Assembly: GCA_034359265.1 (NCBI GenBank)
Contig: CP136891.1
Location: 11,980,501 to 12,044,500 of the forward strand
DNA: 64,000 bases
Origin: Canna indica
Lineage: Eukaryota > Streptophyta > Magnoliopsida > Zingiberales > Cannaceae
Reading direction: 5' to 3'
Of the stretch, positions 34,101 through 46,919 are shown one piece after another. The notes under the pieces are model-generated. The model was not told where the DNA came from, searched no databases, and saw nothing but the letters and a program-made list of their open reading frames with translations. How positions within the stretch are numbered: the first letter of the stretch is position 1; every line of letters begins with the position of its first letter. The translations under genes and the position numbers were made by a program.

Positions 34101-37100
34101 ACTCTTTTTTTTTTCAAGTTCCAACGACTATTTTTAGTCGTTTGGACTAGTTTTTGTAGTCTTTTAAGTATATAAAAGCCTTACTACTCCATCTTCATCC
34201 TCTTCTTCCAAAATTCTCAACTTTCTATTACATCTCTCTCAACCTCTCATTTTCTTCCGAAAATTATGCCAAAATGATGCCTAGATATTATGATACACGC
34301 CACTTTTCAACCTTTTAGATTTCAATTTGTATCTTTTTATGGAACCTCAAGGGTTGTATTTGAATATTATGAATACTTTCAAGCATCTTAATAGAGTAAT
34401 CTATGAAAAACATGATTTAGAGTATAAAATATTAAAATAAAAGATGCGAGTATAGTCGCATTTGTACCAAACTATTTGTGTTTTGCTATGGTATGGTACC
34501 AATACCGGCTAGTCACCTAGATTGGTACGAGTATGATATTTTAAACCATGGTAACAAGTAGGAAATGCGATCAGCTCAGTGACAGAATATAATGTAACAT
34601 TGCTATTGTCAAGCTTTTGCAATCTTACTACACTAGAAAGTATTTCAATATTCTGATAGTGAGAAATATTCCTCCATTGTATCTGAGAAAGGGATTTCTA
34701 GATGTCTCTAGAAATGCTTGTCCAATATTTCCACCAAAAAGGAAATATAATAAAACAGGAAAAGAGAAGATATCGCCAATGACATTGTAGAGCTAGAATA
34801 TATATATAAACATTATGCTAGAAAATATTTTCTGAACCAGTATGGTACTGGATTATGCATTTCTCTTGTCAGCACTGTCATGTCCAGCCATAAATGTTTT
34901 TATACATATATGCAGGCATGACCAAGATTCTTCAACATTTTGAACATGATACAGAAGTTGGACAGTTCTGTAAAGTGTAAACAACTAGAAACAATAACAC
35001 TTATCCTCAAAAAGAACTATAACCAAAAATACTGATTAAGAAGTAGAAATTTTTTGCCTTTATATCTTATGTTGAAATAAATTATGATATTTTGCATTGA
35101 CAAAATTTTTTTGACATAAGACTTGATGGAAACTTTCTCAAAAGTTAATAAACCTAAGTATGATATACAACTTAAGGCAACAATAGATCTACTGAACCCA
35201 ACGTGTTATGACTTAAATTCATTCTTATCTTTTATAGGATAATGGACTGATACAAGAGTCCATGACAGCAGTTTCCTATTTTTGTTTATTTTATGTCCAC
35301 TGTCGCACTGTAGAGAACATATTCCATCACCTAAAGGTGCAGCAAAAAGAACAAAAAAGTATATATTGCAAAAAATCAAACAAATGGAAAACACCATAGA
35401 AAATTGCATCTCCACTATCCGTGCATATACTTCTTCTCACCTTGCCAATTAGGTACTCAATATGTATTCAAATTGAACTAATAATCAAATCAAACAAAAG
35501 AACCTAACAAAAGCAAAGCCAGAGACAAAATTTAAAAAAGAAAAAAACTGATACTATTACCACTGGAGGCCTTGAAAGAGCATGTCCCTCTGGACCAGTT
35601 ATCCCAAGTTCTATCATTCTTTTTTGTCCTTCAGCAACAGCATCTCCATTCTCTGCGTGAACCATGGCTATAGCACCAAGGGATTTGCACTTTTTCAGTC
35701 CTTCCAGTAAAAGCTCATCACTGATCATCAACGATCCTTTGTAAGCCATAAAGAACTTGAAGGAGTTGATCCCTGATCGTCATGCAATATGATCTTAGGT
35801 ATATCCTCTTTATAGAGGCCAAACCAGGCGGACCAAAAATACTCGTAAAAAAATAAGCAACAAATAAATTTGAGAGTATTTTGTATCAGGAATGTCATGA
35901 CATTCACTGACCATTTTCATTAACCATCACCTCCATTTCCTTAGAAACTCTGTCATCCCACTTGGTAATGGCCATATGAAAGCCATAGTCCATGGCTGAC
36001 TTTTTTGCTTTGTTCATATATGACTCAAAACCCGCAGACAAGTTCCCGTTAATTGGTATAACAAAGTCAATATGCATCGTGGTTCCTCCTGCCAAAGCAG
36101 CAGCTTGACCAGTGAAAAAGTCATCTATGGTCACAGTTCCCATAAACTCCATCTCGAGGTGAGTGTGAGGGTCAATTCCACCTGTTATTGTGCCCAAATA
36201 CATTATAACCTCCAAAATTTTTCAGGGGATAATTGATTCATAAGTAGAAATATGGGAAGTTTCTACAATGCATTGGCTGCAGCAAAATTTAAATGTCACC
36301 TGGCATGACATACTTCCCAGTCGCATCAATAACTTTCACATCATCAGCAACCTGTAATTTAGATACATATGATCATTTCATTGAAGAAACATTTGCAAAT
36401 AAGAGTAGGAAAATGCATGCAGCCTATACAAACATGACAAAGTAGTTATCTCTCATTACATTTAATTTAGAAAGGTAGAAAGGAGTGGACATCACGATGT
36501 TTGAATACATTAGTCCCAAATTGGAGTGGACAGTGGCTTAGATGATTTATACAATTTATAAGAATACTGAAAGTAACTTGGCCTTAAAAACTTTGGAGTA
36601 TGTGACTTCAATTTTGTTATATAGAGATACTGGGTTAGTAGATTAAATGGATTAGCTTGCGACAACCAGGAGAACCTCTGTGGACCAATACATATTGGTT
36701 AATACATGATAATGGGTGTGACCTTCTGTGGCAAGAAGAGGGTTTCTTGCACTAGCCCCATATTGGAATTCACCGGTTAACTACATAGGGATGCACAAAA
36801 ACAAGAAAAGATAAGCAAGAAAGTTTCATTGGTTCACCAATTAAAATCCTGATGTAATAAATAGATATACAGAAAAGATGTGAAATTGAAAACTCAACCA
36901 ACCAAATTGCAGAATTCAGAAATTCAGCTTTTTTTTCTAGAAAAGATGTGTTTGTTCATTTCCGATTGGTTCACTAAAGAAAGCTGATTTATTGAACTAA
37001 ATGAGGCATCAATATGAACCGTATAAAATCCTAATTATAGTTGGATTAGCTAATAGCCCAAACCGAACACAAAGCTTTATTAGGCATAAGACTCTCAATT

Positions 37101-37684
37101 CTTAAGTAAAAGGTACAAACCCCTAGATTTATATTGAAATTGTTAAACACTATTTTCTCTTGAAAAAAGGTTATGACTCAATTAACACAAAGCACTTCTG
37201 TAAAGTTAACCAAGGCCTCAAATTCACATTGTCAAATTTTTACTGTCCAGTACTAATATGGACGAAAAATACCATATGGAAATCGTAAGAGTAATCAAGT
37301 AACGAATTAGCGCCTAATGCGACTCACCCTGATGTTGGACCTCACAGAGACAATGACACCATCTTCAATATACACATCGGCCACCACCTTGTGATGAGCG
37401 TTCACCACGGTCCCTCCCTTGATCAAGATCTTATGAGAAGACAAACCACAATCCGAATCGCCTCCAACAGCACAGAACTGAGAGAGCTCAAACAAATCAC
37501 CGATCAGAATCCAAATAACCGGAGAGTGAGGGGAAACAAAATAGTGAAATAAAAGAACTTTCCGGTTGCCTACCCCTTCCAGCGAATGTCCTTCGGGGAT
37601 CGATAGGAGGAAGAGGACCAGCACGAGGAAGGCATCGGACCGCGACGACCGCCGGTTTGCGGAGAAGGTGGCCTTCGCTGCCAT
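31161..37684 (-). CDS. PYD2: Dihydropyrimidinase (13 exons)
   Basis: Exons, gene order: 37574-37684, 37328-37477, 36300-36351, 35912-36181, 35561-35772, 33783-33903, 32890-32977, 32723-32801, 32133-32220, 31995-32035, 31845-31897, 31526-31682, 31161-31352. All introns are GT-AG and the sum is 1614 nt, i.e. 537 residues plus stop, close to the plant enzyme. Residues 17-33 are a hydrophobic signal-like segment, consistent with the endomembrane location described for plant PYD2. The metal site is complete: DPHTH (His110, His112), FMAYKG (Lys206, the carboxylated lysine), VHAENGD (His233), VVHVMS (His289) and GTDHCTF (Asp366). The enzyme opens dihydrouracil/dihydrothymine to N-carbamoyl-beta-amino acids, step two of pyrimidine breakdown. 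No lesion was seen. Intron 5 (1.66 kb) carries a MITE. Confidence 0.96.
33948..34550. mobile_element. hAT-like MITE in intron 5 of dihydropyrimidinase
   Basis: The 603-bp insert begins catggtttagaat and ends attttaaaccatg, inverted with one mismatch. Its flanks are ataacaag (33940-33947) and gtaacaag (34551-34558), an 8-bp duplication with one mismatch. It is non-coding and lies about 37 bp from the acceptor side of exon 6. Confidence 0.8.
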
Positions 37685-37727
37685 CAGATGAGTTCTAATT
37701 GGTGCGGTAGCAGAGTCTACTTACTCA

Positions 37728-37735
37728 TATATATT
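37728..37735 (-). promoter_or_regulatory. Candidate TATA box of dihydropyrimidinase
   Basis: Minus-strand AATATATATGAG lies about 45 bp upstream of the ATG at 37684. It is reasonably placed, but the leader would be short. Confidence 0.4.
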
Positions 37736-37739
37736 TGCA

Positions 37740-39804
37740 CATTGAAGGTAGGGAGATATCATTATTACGACAATACCAGCACCAGCAATGGAGTAATTAC
37801 CTAGAAAAATAGGGGTATAACAGTCTATTTAGATGGCCGATCCATTTGGACCTTCACTAATCACTAGAACAACGGAGGAATCCCGCGAGTGGGGGGAAAT
37901 GTTGACTTGGGAAACCCGATTGCAGGGGTGGGTTGAGCCGTGTAAGTGTTTACTGTGGGCCTATTAAAGCCCAATAATGTCATGCGACCAGCACGAGTTA
38001 ACGGCTAGTTTAGGTGTCATGCCAGGCAGCCTCTATTACAGTATTACCGGTGAGTACAAGTGAAGCATTCTCTCTATCAGGAATCCTTCCCAAACCAGAT
38101 TGAAATTTCTTCAAATCAAAATATAAATGCTAAGAGAATGTTTCGTTAGCGAAACTAAATTTATTTTTATAAGTTCAATTTTACTGAAATTAAAACTGCA
38201 TACGAAAATTATTTGGTTCGATGTTTTCACGAAACTAAATCGGAACGAGAATGAAAAAATATTTCGATAAAACCAATTTTCTTTATAAAAATAAAAACTT
38301 CATAATGTTATTTTATGTGGTTTCGAAGCTTTCGGATTCGATATCAAAATTCAGTGATAAATTTATAATTATAAATATTTTTTATAAAATCAATTAATTT
38401 ATAAATAAATCAAACTATATCTAATTTATAAAAATAAAAATCATTAAATGTTTGTGATTTCGAAAATGCATCCTAAAAATCTTCAAAACCATTAATTAAA
38501 TTTTTTTGTGATTTTTTTTTTAAAAAATTAGGATGTATTTTCACGTCAAATAATCATTTTTCAAGAGTTTCATCAAAACTCTTTAAATATTTAATGAGTT
38601 TCACTTGAAATTTTTAAAAATGATTATATGATCATGAAAATATATTTTAAAAATTTTAAATAATCACAAAAATTTGCATTCATTAATTTAGAATTTTTAT
38701 ATTTTTTTAAATATTTTTAAATATATTTTTTATGATCAAATGATTATTTTCACAAATTTTATTTGAAAATCTTGAAACATTTATAGGAAAAGACTTTTGA
38801 GAGCCGGAGAGCTCTCCATTTATCAATGCCTTCCTAGTCGCCGTCCGCTGGGCGCTGGACACAATTGTCCTAAGAGGGGCCTGAGTTCCGTAGCTCGCGA
38901 CTTTTTCTAACAACAATCTTAAGAATAAGACCCTTCTCACGTATTTATTGGAGAACCTCTTTTCCGAAGTTCAATAGCTGTGCGAGGGCCCCATGAGCGG
39001 CCCTATCGTGAATTAATCGATGCCAAATAAGTTCCGTAAGGAAGGAGGATGTCGGAAAAGCACGGTCATCCCCAAAAGGAACAATAGGAAAGGGACTATA
39101 TTGCAAAGAAAATTAAGTCCATTTTTTTTTTAAGTTTTTGTACAAGACATGAAAAAAAGGAGCAATTGAACAGTAGCTAAAATGATTTAAAGCCAATGTC
39201 TTAATAGAGGAGTACATGCATAAAAAGCGGACGAGTAACAATTTATAATATGGAAAAGAAAAAAAATGATAAAATAGTGGGCTTAGGACTGGAAAAATGG
39301 GCGACTTGGATTAAGTACAGGAGGTTGTCCGCAGTTTTGTAGGGTCATCCAGTTGGATTAAGTAAATGCAATTAAAATTTAGGGTAATCCAGTTTACAAT
39401 TTAGTTCATTTTGAATTTATCTATTTGTGGTTTTTAAAGTGTTGCTTTGCTCCCCTATGATTATTCCAATTAAGATAGTTAAAACTACAGCTATGCCATG
39501 TTTTCAATCGAAAAGTGATAATTTGATATCCAATGTTATTTGGATTCATCCACTATTAAATTAAGGATAAAGTTCGCAACATCCGATCTTTCTTTTAAGA
39601 GAGAACTCAAACATTAAAAACAGAACCATCGAGAATATTGTAACATTTATCAATCCGTTATTTGTACACCACGCCATTCCAAGAATAAGGAAACACTCAG
39701 TCATTTAACAGAGACAATGATCACCCAATCCAGCAAGAAAATAAGAACCATGAAGAAGGGCAAATTGGAGCTAAAGGATCTCACAATTCACTTAGGATTC
39801 CTCA
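37740..39804. other. Intergenic DNA between dihydropyrimidinase and WAK
   Basis: From 38140 to 38780 the DNA is AT-rich with phrases shared on both strands, perhaps a degraded MITE. From 38780 to 39110 it is GC-richer and the minus strand has coding-like pieces with stops (FLTELIWHRLIHDRAAHGAL), which I cannot assign. From about 39370 to 39800 it is the 3' flank of the kinase gene; the same sequence, inverted, is at 61163-61560. Confidence 0.5.
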
Positions 39805-42403
39805 TCATCTGCCAGAGGCATCAATTTTGATCTCATCCAGGCTATGAAAAGTGCCGGTATGTGCTTTAGAATTGTATATTGGTTCTCCAAGTAAGCTTTC
39901 TATCTCATCTGGGTAATCTTCCTTCCACGGGTGCAACTTGAACCTTCTTAAAGCATGCAGTCTCTCTGCTACTCCTTTCATTGCTGGCCTGTCTTCTCCT
40001 GCAACCATCAAGCATTCCTTTGCAATGTTGGCTACTTCTCCTACTATCTCCCATCCGCCTTCCTCTACCATTTGGTCATCCAGTATGTCCCTTACCTTGT
40101 GCTCCTTCACCTTCATTATGAAACTTGATGCAAGGCATCTCTTTTCACCGAGCTCATCATAGTAGATTGCCGCCTTGCCTGTGATAAGCTCCAAAAGGAC
40201 AACTCCAAAGCTATACACGTCGCTTCGGTCCGTCAAACGACGGGTTTGCAAGCATTCAGGATCTAGATAACCAAAAGTCCCTTGCACAAATGCGATGAAT
40301 CCAGTTTCATCCATTGGAACTAGCTGCGATGCTCCAAAATCTGACACCTTAGCCATGAAATTATCACCGAGGAGTATGTTTTGGGACTTCACATCTCCGT
40401 GAATTATAGGACGGGCTGCTCCTGAGTGCAAATAGGCAAGTGCTTCTGCAGCTTGTTCAGCCAATCTTAAGCGAGTTTCCAGTGGGAGTGGTGATTGGCT
40501 ACAGTGACCTTGAAACATTACGTTAAACAAGCTTCCTTTAGGAATGTACTCATAGACCAGCATCGGGATATTAATCTCTAAACAACAACCCAATAACCTA
40601 ACCACATTCCTATGGTTGATTTGAGAGAGAACAATGATCTCATTGATGAATTCATCTTTCTGGTCCGCATCAATTATCTTACTCTTTTTTATTGCAACTA
40701 TTCGACCATCATATAAGATTCCCTTGTATACCATGCCGTGCCCACCACGCCCAATAACTTCTTTGTCATCAAAGTTATTTGTTGCTCTTTTAAGTTCTTC
40801 TTCGGTGAATACCTGAATTGTATCTACTTTTCTTGACACCATTTCTTCGTATAACTTGAATCCTCCATTTTTTTGGAAAAAAGAATCTTTCTCCTTTTTA
40901 TGCCTCATCCTCTGGCATTTTATGATTGTATATGAAATCATAGCAGCCAATATTACGGATGTTATGCTGATACCTGCAAATTCATGTATAAGACATGTAT
41001 AAATCTTTCTCCGAAAATTTTCTTAATCTACGTTATGGTTTTGGATAATTGTTTTTTTTTTCTTTTTCTCTCTTTGGTTTTGTCACGCATGATGCGTGGA
41101 GTATTTATTTCTTCATCCTGTTGGCTAAATAATATTCAACAAATTACTCAAAGCTGGAAGTAGTCAATATAGAAAAAGGAAAAACAACAAATTAAGTCAC
41201 TTGTCAATATGTCATTTTATCTAAGCATAAGACAACGTGCGTAAACTTCAAGGTGCGTGCATGTTTGACTTTTACCTATAGCTAACCGAGCTTGTAATGG
41301 GATTTTTTCTCCTCCATGATCAATTGCTGTACATTTTGACTTCGTTGGATCACCATCCGTGCCTTCTGGGCAGGTGCAGTTGTAGCTTCCCGGTGTATTA
41401 GTACAAATATTTCCATAACAAGGAGGATGCTCAAGTTTGCACTCATCGATATCTGTTAAATTAACACATTGGACCATATAATTGTATTACTATTTAATAT
41501 TTATGAATTATTATGATCGATAACATTATGAACATACCTTTGCATCCATCAATACCATCAAGATAAGGGTTGCCCTCGTAGCCCGGGGAGCAGTGGCATA
41601 GGTATCCTGAGCCGTTGGTCGCGTCGGTGCAGTTGCTGTTATCGCTGCGACAGAAATATCCCTCTCGATCAAGTTTAGCATCCTCACATGTCCCTTGGCG
41701 CACCGCCCAATCAAGCACAACACGAACAAGACTATTTGTCCTGCTTCCGAATTCGGTAGAGAGAACAGATTCATCGAACTGGAACCAATCTTGTTCAGCT
41801 AGAAAGGCGTAGCTGCAGGGGCTGAAGTCCGCCACCGCACTACTGTCGAAGCTTTGGTCAAAGGAGACATTAAAAAGATTAAGCCCCCTGGGAATGGAAG
41901 TTTGGCAGCAGCCCATGCCATTGCAAGTGCGCTCTTTACTAATACCCTCTCGATTTTTGCAGATGGATACGCACCCGCTCGCGTAATCTTTGGTTTGATC
42001 GTTCCTGCCGTTAATGTAGGCGAGAGTGGCGCAGCCGACGACTGTGAACTTGTTACGAGTGACGGAGAACACAGTTGCCCCATCCCCGTTGCCCAATTGT
42101 GTGCTCGCATCATGCGTCGTGCTATTGTAGCATTGTTGGGCCATATATATTTTCGCTTTTATTTCATGATCAACCAAGGAGATATTTGAGATTCTGATGT
42201 TACCAAAATAGGGCTCGGGGGGAGTGGAGGTGTTATCGCATCCGAGGTTGTATCCTGGCTTGGAGCAGTCTCCGCCGATGCCGAACGGGTAGGGGATCGA
42301 TGTCAACGTTGCCGCACTTGGAGATGCATACAGTGGAATTTCGATCTGCAGCAGCTGATGCTAATACTAGTAACATCGCTGCTGCTATCTTAAGAATCAT
42401 CAT
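39805..42403 (-). pseudogene. Wall-associated receptor kinase (WAK), 4-bp frameshift
   Basis: Exons are 41538-42403, 41276-41452 and 39805-40973, with GT-AG introns. The ATG at 42401-42403 opens a signal peptide (MMILKIAAAMLLVLASAAA) running to CISKCGNV. The galacturonan-binding domain then continues in another frame (SIPYPFGIGGDC, down to CHCSPGYEGNP). The exons sum to 2212 nt, one over a multiple of three. Removing four bases in the atcgatc stretch (about 42297-42303) would restore the family motif and give 736 codons, so a 4-bp insertion is likely. Exon 2 is a calcium-binding EGF repeat (DIDECKLEHPPC). Exon 3 has a membrane span and an intact kinase: GRGGHGMVYKG, VAIKKSK, HGDVKSQNIL (a non-RD loop), DFGASQ and the GTFGYLDPE segment. 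Such proteins link pectin to signalling. A sequencing error is possible. Confidence 0.88.
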
Positions 42404-43097
42404 TCTGATCTTGCTCTCGTTTTTACTTCTATAGTTGCGCCCCTTCTCCTACTTCTCGATTCTAGATTGCAGTGTACTCCCTGGACATGCACACATCCCT
42501 CTATGTATGGGAAAAGCATGTTACTTGCTTGCCCAAGTTATTTTTCACGTAATCTTCGATCATTTTTAATTACGGGAAAAGTACGTTATTATTATTATTT
42601 TTTAACAAAAATAAAAAATTACAAATGGGTGATTATACTAAGATTTGAATGCTAAATTTTTAGACAACGTTCAACATGTTATCACCAACTGTGTTATCCA
42701 CGATTGAAAAAAAGTATGTTAATTACTTGCATGTGAAGTTATTTTCTGCATAATCTTCGATAATTCTTAATTATTAAAAGTTAATTTGAACGTCATATTT
42801 ATATCATTTTCAATCGTATCAAGGCCATTTTAATTCCAAAACAAACACGATAATATACCCACGAGATGTAAAAGACATGAAAAAAAATACACAAAATACT
42901 ATAACTAAGAATTAAACCTAAGATCTAAAATAATATATTCGGATACTATTACCACTTGAGCACTAGATGATCCACTAAATAAATTAGGTTGACCTAGTAT
43001 AATATAGTCTAGATACAAATTAATTTCGTTAACGTTAATACATAAACATAAATTTGGTTGACCTAGTATAATTTTATGCCTAGCTTTATATATAGGG
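42404..43097. other. AT-rich DNA upstream of the WAK gene
   Basis: This should contain the WAK promoter. I see no clear TATA element. The phrase gggtgattatactaagattt (about 42626) recurs in diverged form at about 4943, so a dispersed repeat is likely. Confidence 0.4.
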
Positions 43098-43705
43098 TGA
43101 TAGGGTCTACAAGAAATTTAATATTTTGAATAAAAAATATTTTATTATTTTTAATTTAAAATTAAATTTATAGACTTTGGACAAAAATCTATTAATGAGT
43201 TAGAGACTTTTGTTTATAATAATTTTATAATTATAAAAAATAAAATTTAATTCATAAAGTATATATATGATATAAACGATGTGCTTGAGTTTATAAAAAT
43301 ATTTTTGACAAAAAATATTTTATTATTTTTAATTTAAAATTAATTTTATAAGCTTTGGACAAAAGTCTCAAATGAGTTAGAAACTTTTATTCATAATAAT
43401 TTTATAATTATAAAAAATAAAATTTAATTATATATATATACACACAATATAAAAGATGGCATAGAGTCCATAAAAAATATTTTATTATTTTTAATTTAAT
43501 TTAATTTTATAAACTTTGGACAAAAATCTTCAATGCATTACAAACTTTTGCCTAAAGTCTATAATAATTTCATAATTCAAAAAAATAATAATTTTAATTA
43601 ATAAAATAAATTTTTTATAATATAAACGAGGTGATATTGTTAAAAAATATTTTATATTTTATAATTTAAATTTAATTTATTAGACTTGGTACAAAAAAAT
43701 TCCTA
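43098..43705. repeat. AT-rich tandem repeat, about four copies
   Basis: A unit of about 170 bp repeats four times. It is recognisable by aaaaatattttattattttt, then tttggacaaaa(a/g)tct, then cataataattttataattat. The copies differ by length and substitutions. From 43706 to 44269 there is only AT-rich sequence without a recognised feature. Confidence 0.85.
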
Positions 43706-44770
43706 ATGCGAGAGTTTGAATTCAGGGATAAAATAGATATTCAAAATTTTAGATTTCAAATTTGAAAATTTTAACCTCAAAATCCATATTTAGGAATTTC
43801 CCTTACTAATAAGTTGTCTTACCAATCAAACTTAAATTTGATTTATGATTTCACATCGAATAATTTGTCTTTCAATTCATTAATATTAGATATTGACTGT
43901 TAACTACTTTAGTTAAGTATGATTTAGACATCCCAAAAAAATCTTCCATTGACTAAAGTTTTCGCACATTAATTAATAGCGACTTGTAATTTAATTGAAA
44001 TAAAAAATTATACCGCTAATTATATATTTAAGTGGATGGGAATTTTTCTATCAAACGTACTAGTGAATTGACAAGTAGGATGTTGATTTTTCATCAAACT
44101 TACTAGTAAATCTAAGAAAATTTAGACCAACTAATACAATGAAAGAAATATTTTTATATTTTTAGACTTAATTAAATCGATCAAAATGATTGAAGTAATT
44201 GGAGGGCCAACGAAAAATAGTTTTCCCGAGGGTATTCCTGTAAAATCCTTTAACGAAATAACGAAAAAGTCTTGTGTTCTACCGAGTTTGGAAACACGAT
44301 GAAAAGTCTTGTGTTCCTGTGGTGCTTGATCGGTGTCCATTACGTGAGTATACTAAACTTGATCGAGATGGATATGCCTGTCGCAGCGACAACATGCAGC
44401 AGCTGCACTGAGGCGACCAACGGCTCAGGATATCGATCTATGCTACTGCTCCCCGAGCTATGAGGGCAACCCTTATCTTGTAGGTGTACATATGAATTAT
44501 GATGTTATCAATCATAAATAGTATACTGTTACTTATATGGTCAGATGTGTTAATTTGACAGATTGATGAATGCAAATTTGGACACCCTCGTTATGGAAAT
44601 TGCCCACCAGGGAGCTCTACAACTGCACCTGCTCAGAAGGCATGTATTGATCCAACGAAGTCAACAATTGATCCTCGAGAAGAAAAATTCCCATTACAAG
44701 CTCGGTTAGCTATTGGTGAAAGTCAAACACTCACTCACCTTGAAGCTTAAGATGTCTTTCCTACACCGTT

Positions 44771-44974
44771 AGTGCATGTTTGCTTCGTACGATAGAATAA
44801 ATATGATAAAGGATGAATTGATATTCAATGATTGTTTAGTGCATGAATTAAAAGAAAATTGAGTATAAAATTAATATTATATTCGATGTATATCGGAGTT
44901 AAAAAATTTATATCCAATTCATTCTCATTTATTATCCAATCTTATCATATCCTATTCAATAAAGCAAACGTACT
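44771..44974. mobile_element. MITE family A, copy 3
   Basis: It starts agtgcatgtttgcttcg and ends aaagcaaacgtact, resembling the two elements at 29.1-29.5 kb. It lies between exons 2 and 3 of the broken WAK copy. The target duplication is unclear. Confidence 0.6.
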
Positions 44975-45813
44975 CTTAAAATTTCAAATTGATTAAAAAT
45001 ATGATCAAGATAGTCTTTAAATAATTTGGACAATTCTCTTTCCATGAGTTAATTTTTGAAGTGAGTTAGACCCACTAATTTCTTAATATGGTATCAAAAC
45101 CTATCTTTTGGCTGATATTATGCCACCCGCAGATGTCTAGTCCTACAAAACTCCACGCTCCAGATATTTAATTTTGGACGTGAGAAGGAGTGTTAAAGTA
45201 TCATGATTGTTAAAAATATGATCAAGATAATTTTTAAATAGTTTGGGCAATCCTCTCCCCTAGTAAGTTTGGCCTACTAATTTTTTAATCTATACAAATT
45301 GCTAGATACATGTGCTTAGATAAAATGAGACACACACACACGTGTATATATATATATATATAACTTTGTTATTTTCCTTTTTTCTATATTGCTTGCTTGC
45401 GGCTTTGAGTTTGTTGAATATTATTTAGCCAATAGGATGAAGAAAATAAAAACTCAACGCATCATGCGTGACAAAACGAAAGAAACAAAAAAAAAACACT
45501 ACAAACAAGAAACAACGAATCTCTATTTCACCTTCCCTCTAATTATACCCCTCAGTCTTGGCTAATTCTTACAAGTCTTATACATGAATCAGCACAACAA
45601 CCGTAATATTGGCTGCTCTTATTTTATTTACAATCATAAAATGCCAGGATGAGGCATGAAAAGGAAAAAAACATTTTTTTCAATAAAAATGAAGAACTCA
45701 AGTTGTACGAAGAAATGGTGTCAAGAAAAGTAGATACAATTCAGGTATTCACTATTCACTGAAGAAGAACTCAAAGGAGCAACAAACAACTTTGATGACA
45801 AAGAAGTTATTGG

Positions 45814-46089
45814 TAATGAGGTTAAGAGAAGTAAGAAGAGAGAAGAGTGGCGAGAGGAAGACGAAGATGATTTTATTCACAATAGCTGCAAGTACTTATA
45901 CTCATACATGGATGATCATAGCCGTTGATCTAAATACAAATGAAATGACACTTGGCAGGAGACGTGAAATTAGTTAAAGGAACATTGTGATGTGCACGAG
46001 TTGATAAGCTGAAATAATAAGTTTTATAATCTCCACTGTTATGCTTAATGCTCGATTAATATCAGCTGCTTAGAATTTAATCCTTTATA
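45814..46089 (-). repeat. Copia 3' LTR
   Basis: This LTR pairs with 50363-50633. It begins TATAAAGGATTAAATTC and ends CTTAACCTCATTA on the minus strand. The purine tract is at 46090-46097. Confidence 0.9.
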
Positions 46090-46915
46090 TGCCTCCTCAA
46101 GATAGGTAGTAACATTTATGATACCTATCTTGGATCTGTGTTCAAGAAATAATTTCGTAGAGACTGCTTTGGTGAGAGAGTCTGCAAGTTGCTGATCAGC
46201 AGAAACATATCTGATGGAGAGTTTGTTGTTGCGAACCTGCTCCCTCACAAAGTGATAGTCAATGGGTAGATGTTTAATTCGGCTGTTAAAAACATGGTTA
46301 TTTGATAAAAAAAAGTGGCTTCCAGGTTATCACAATTGATGCTTGGAATAGAAGTTAGAGGGAGTTTTATCTCTTGGAGAAGGTTCTGAACCCAATTTGT
46401 CTCAGCAGCAGCATTAGCTAATGCTCGATACTATGCTTCAGTCAACGATCCGGCAACTGTGTGTTGCTTCTTTGAAGACCAACTAACAAGAGTACCACCG
46501 AGAAAGGTGGTTTATAGTGAAAGTGAAAGATGAGGTTTTATACTGAGAGCAAGAGATTATGTAGCTTTGAGGTATCGTAATACCCTTTTACAGGCCTGCC
46601 AATGAGAAGCTCTTGGACAATGCATGAATTGGGAGGGGCGATTAACTACAAAACATGTGTCAGGTCTTGTAAAACTCAGATATTGAAGTGCTCAAATGAC
46701 ACTCCTGTACTGAAGTGGGTCAGTAGGTTCAGTGTCATCAGTTAGCTTTGAAGCTAAAGGAGTTTTAACTCCTTTCGCATCAGTCATCTGAAATCTGTGA
46801 AGGATGTCCAAAATGTATTTCTTCTGAGAAAGAAGCAAACCTTTGGAAGTCTTGAGTACTTCAATGCCTAAGAAGTAAGATAGAGATTGCATGTCCTTGA
46901 GTGAGAACCTGTTCG
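46090..46915 (-). pseudogene. Copia polymerase C-terminal region
   Basis: Readable pieces are FSLKDMQSLSYFLGIEVLKT, LLLSQKKYILDILHRFQM and LQYRSVI near 46690-46915, and the RNase H tail YVSADQQLADSLTKAVSTKL at about 46130-46210. Between them the frame is broken by stops and shifts. Confidence 0.85.
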
Positions 46916-46919
46916 ACAA

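Noticed and set aside
42304..42306. A start codon for the WAK at the frame beginning TSIPYPFG
   Set aside because: The codon is TTG, the frame has an upstream stop and no ATG before it; the signal peptide lies in another frame.
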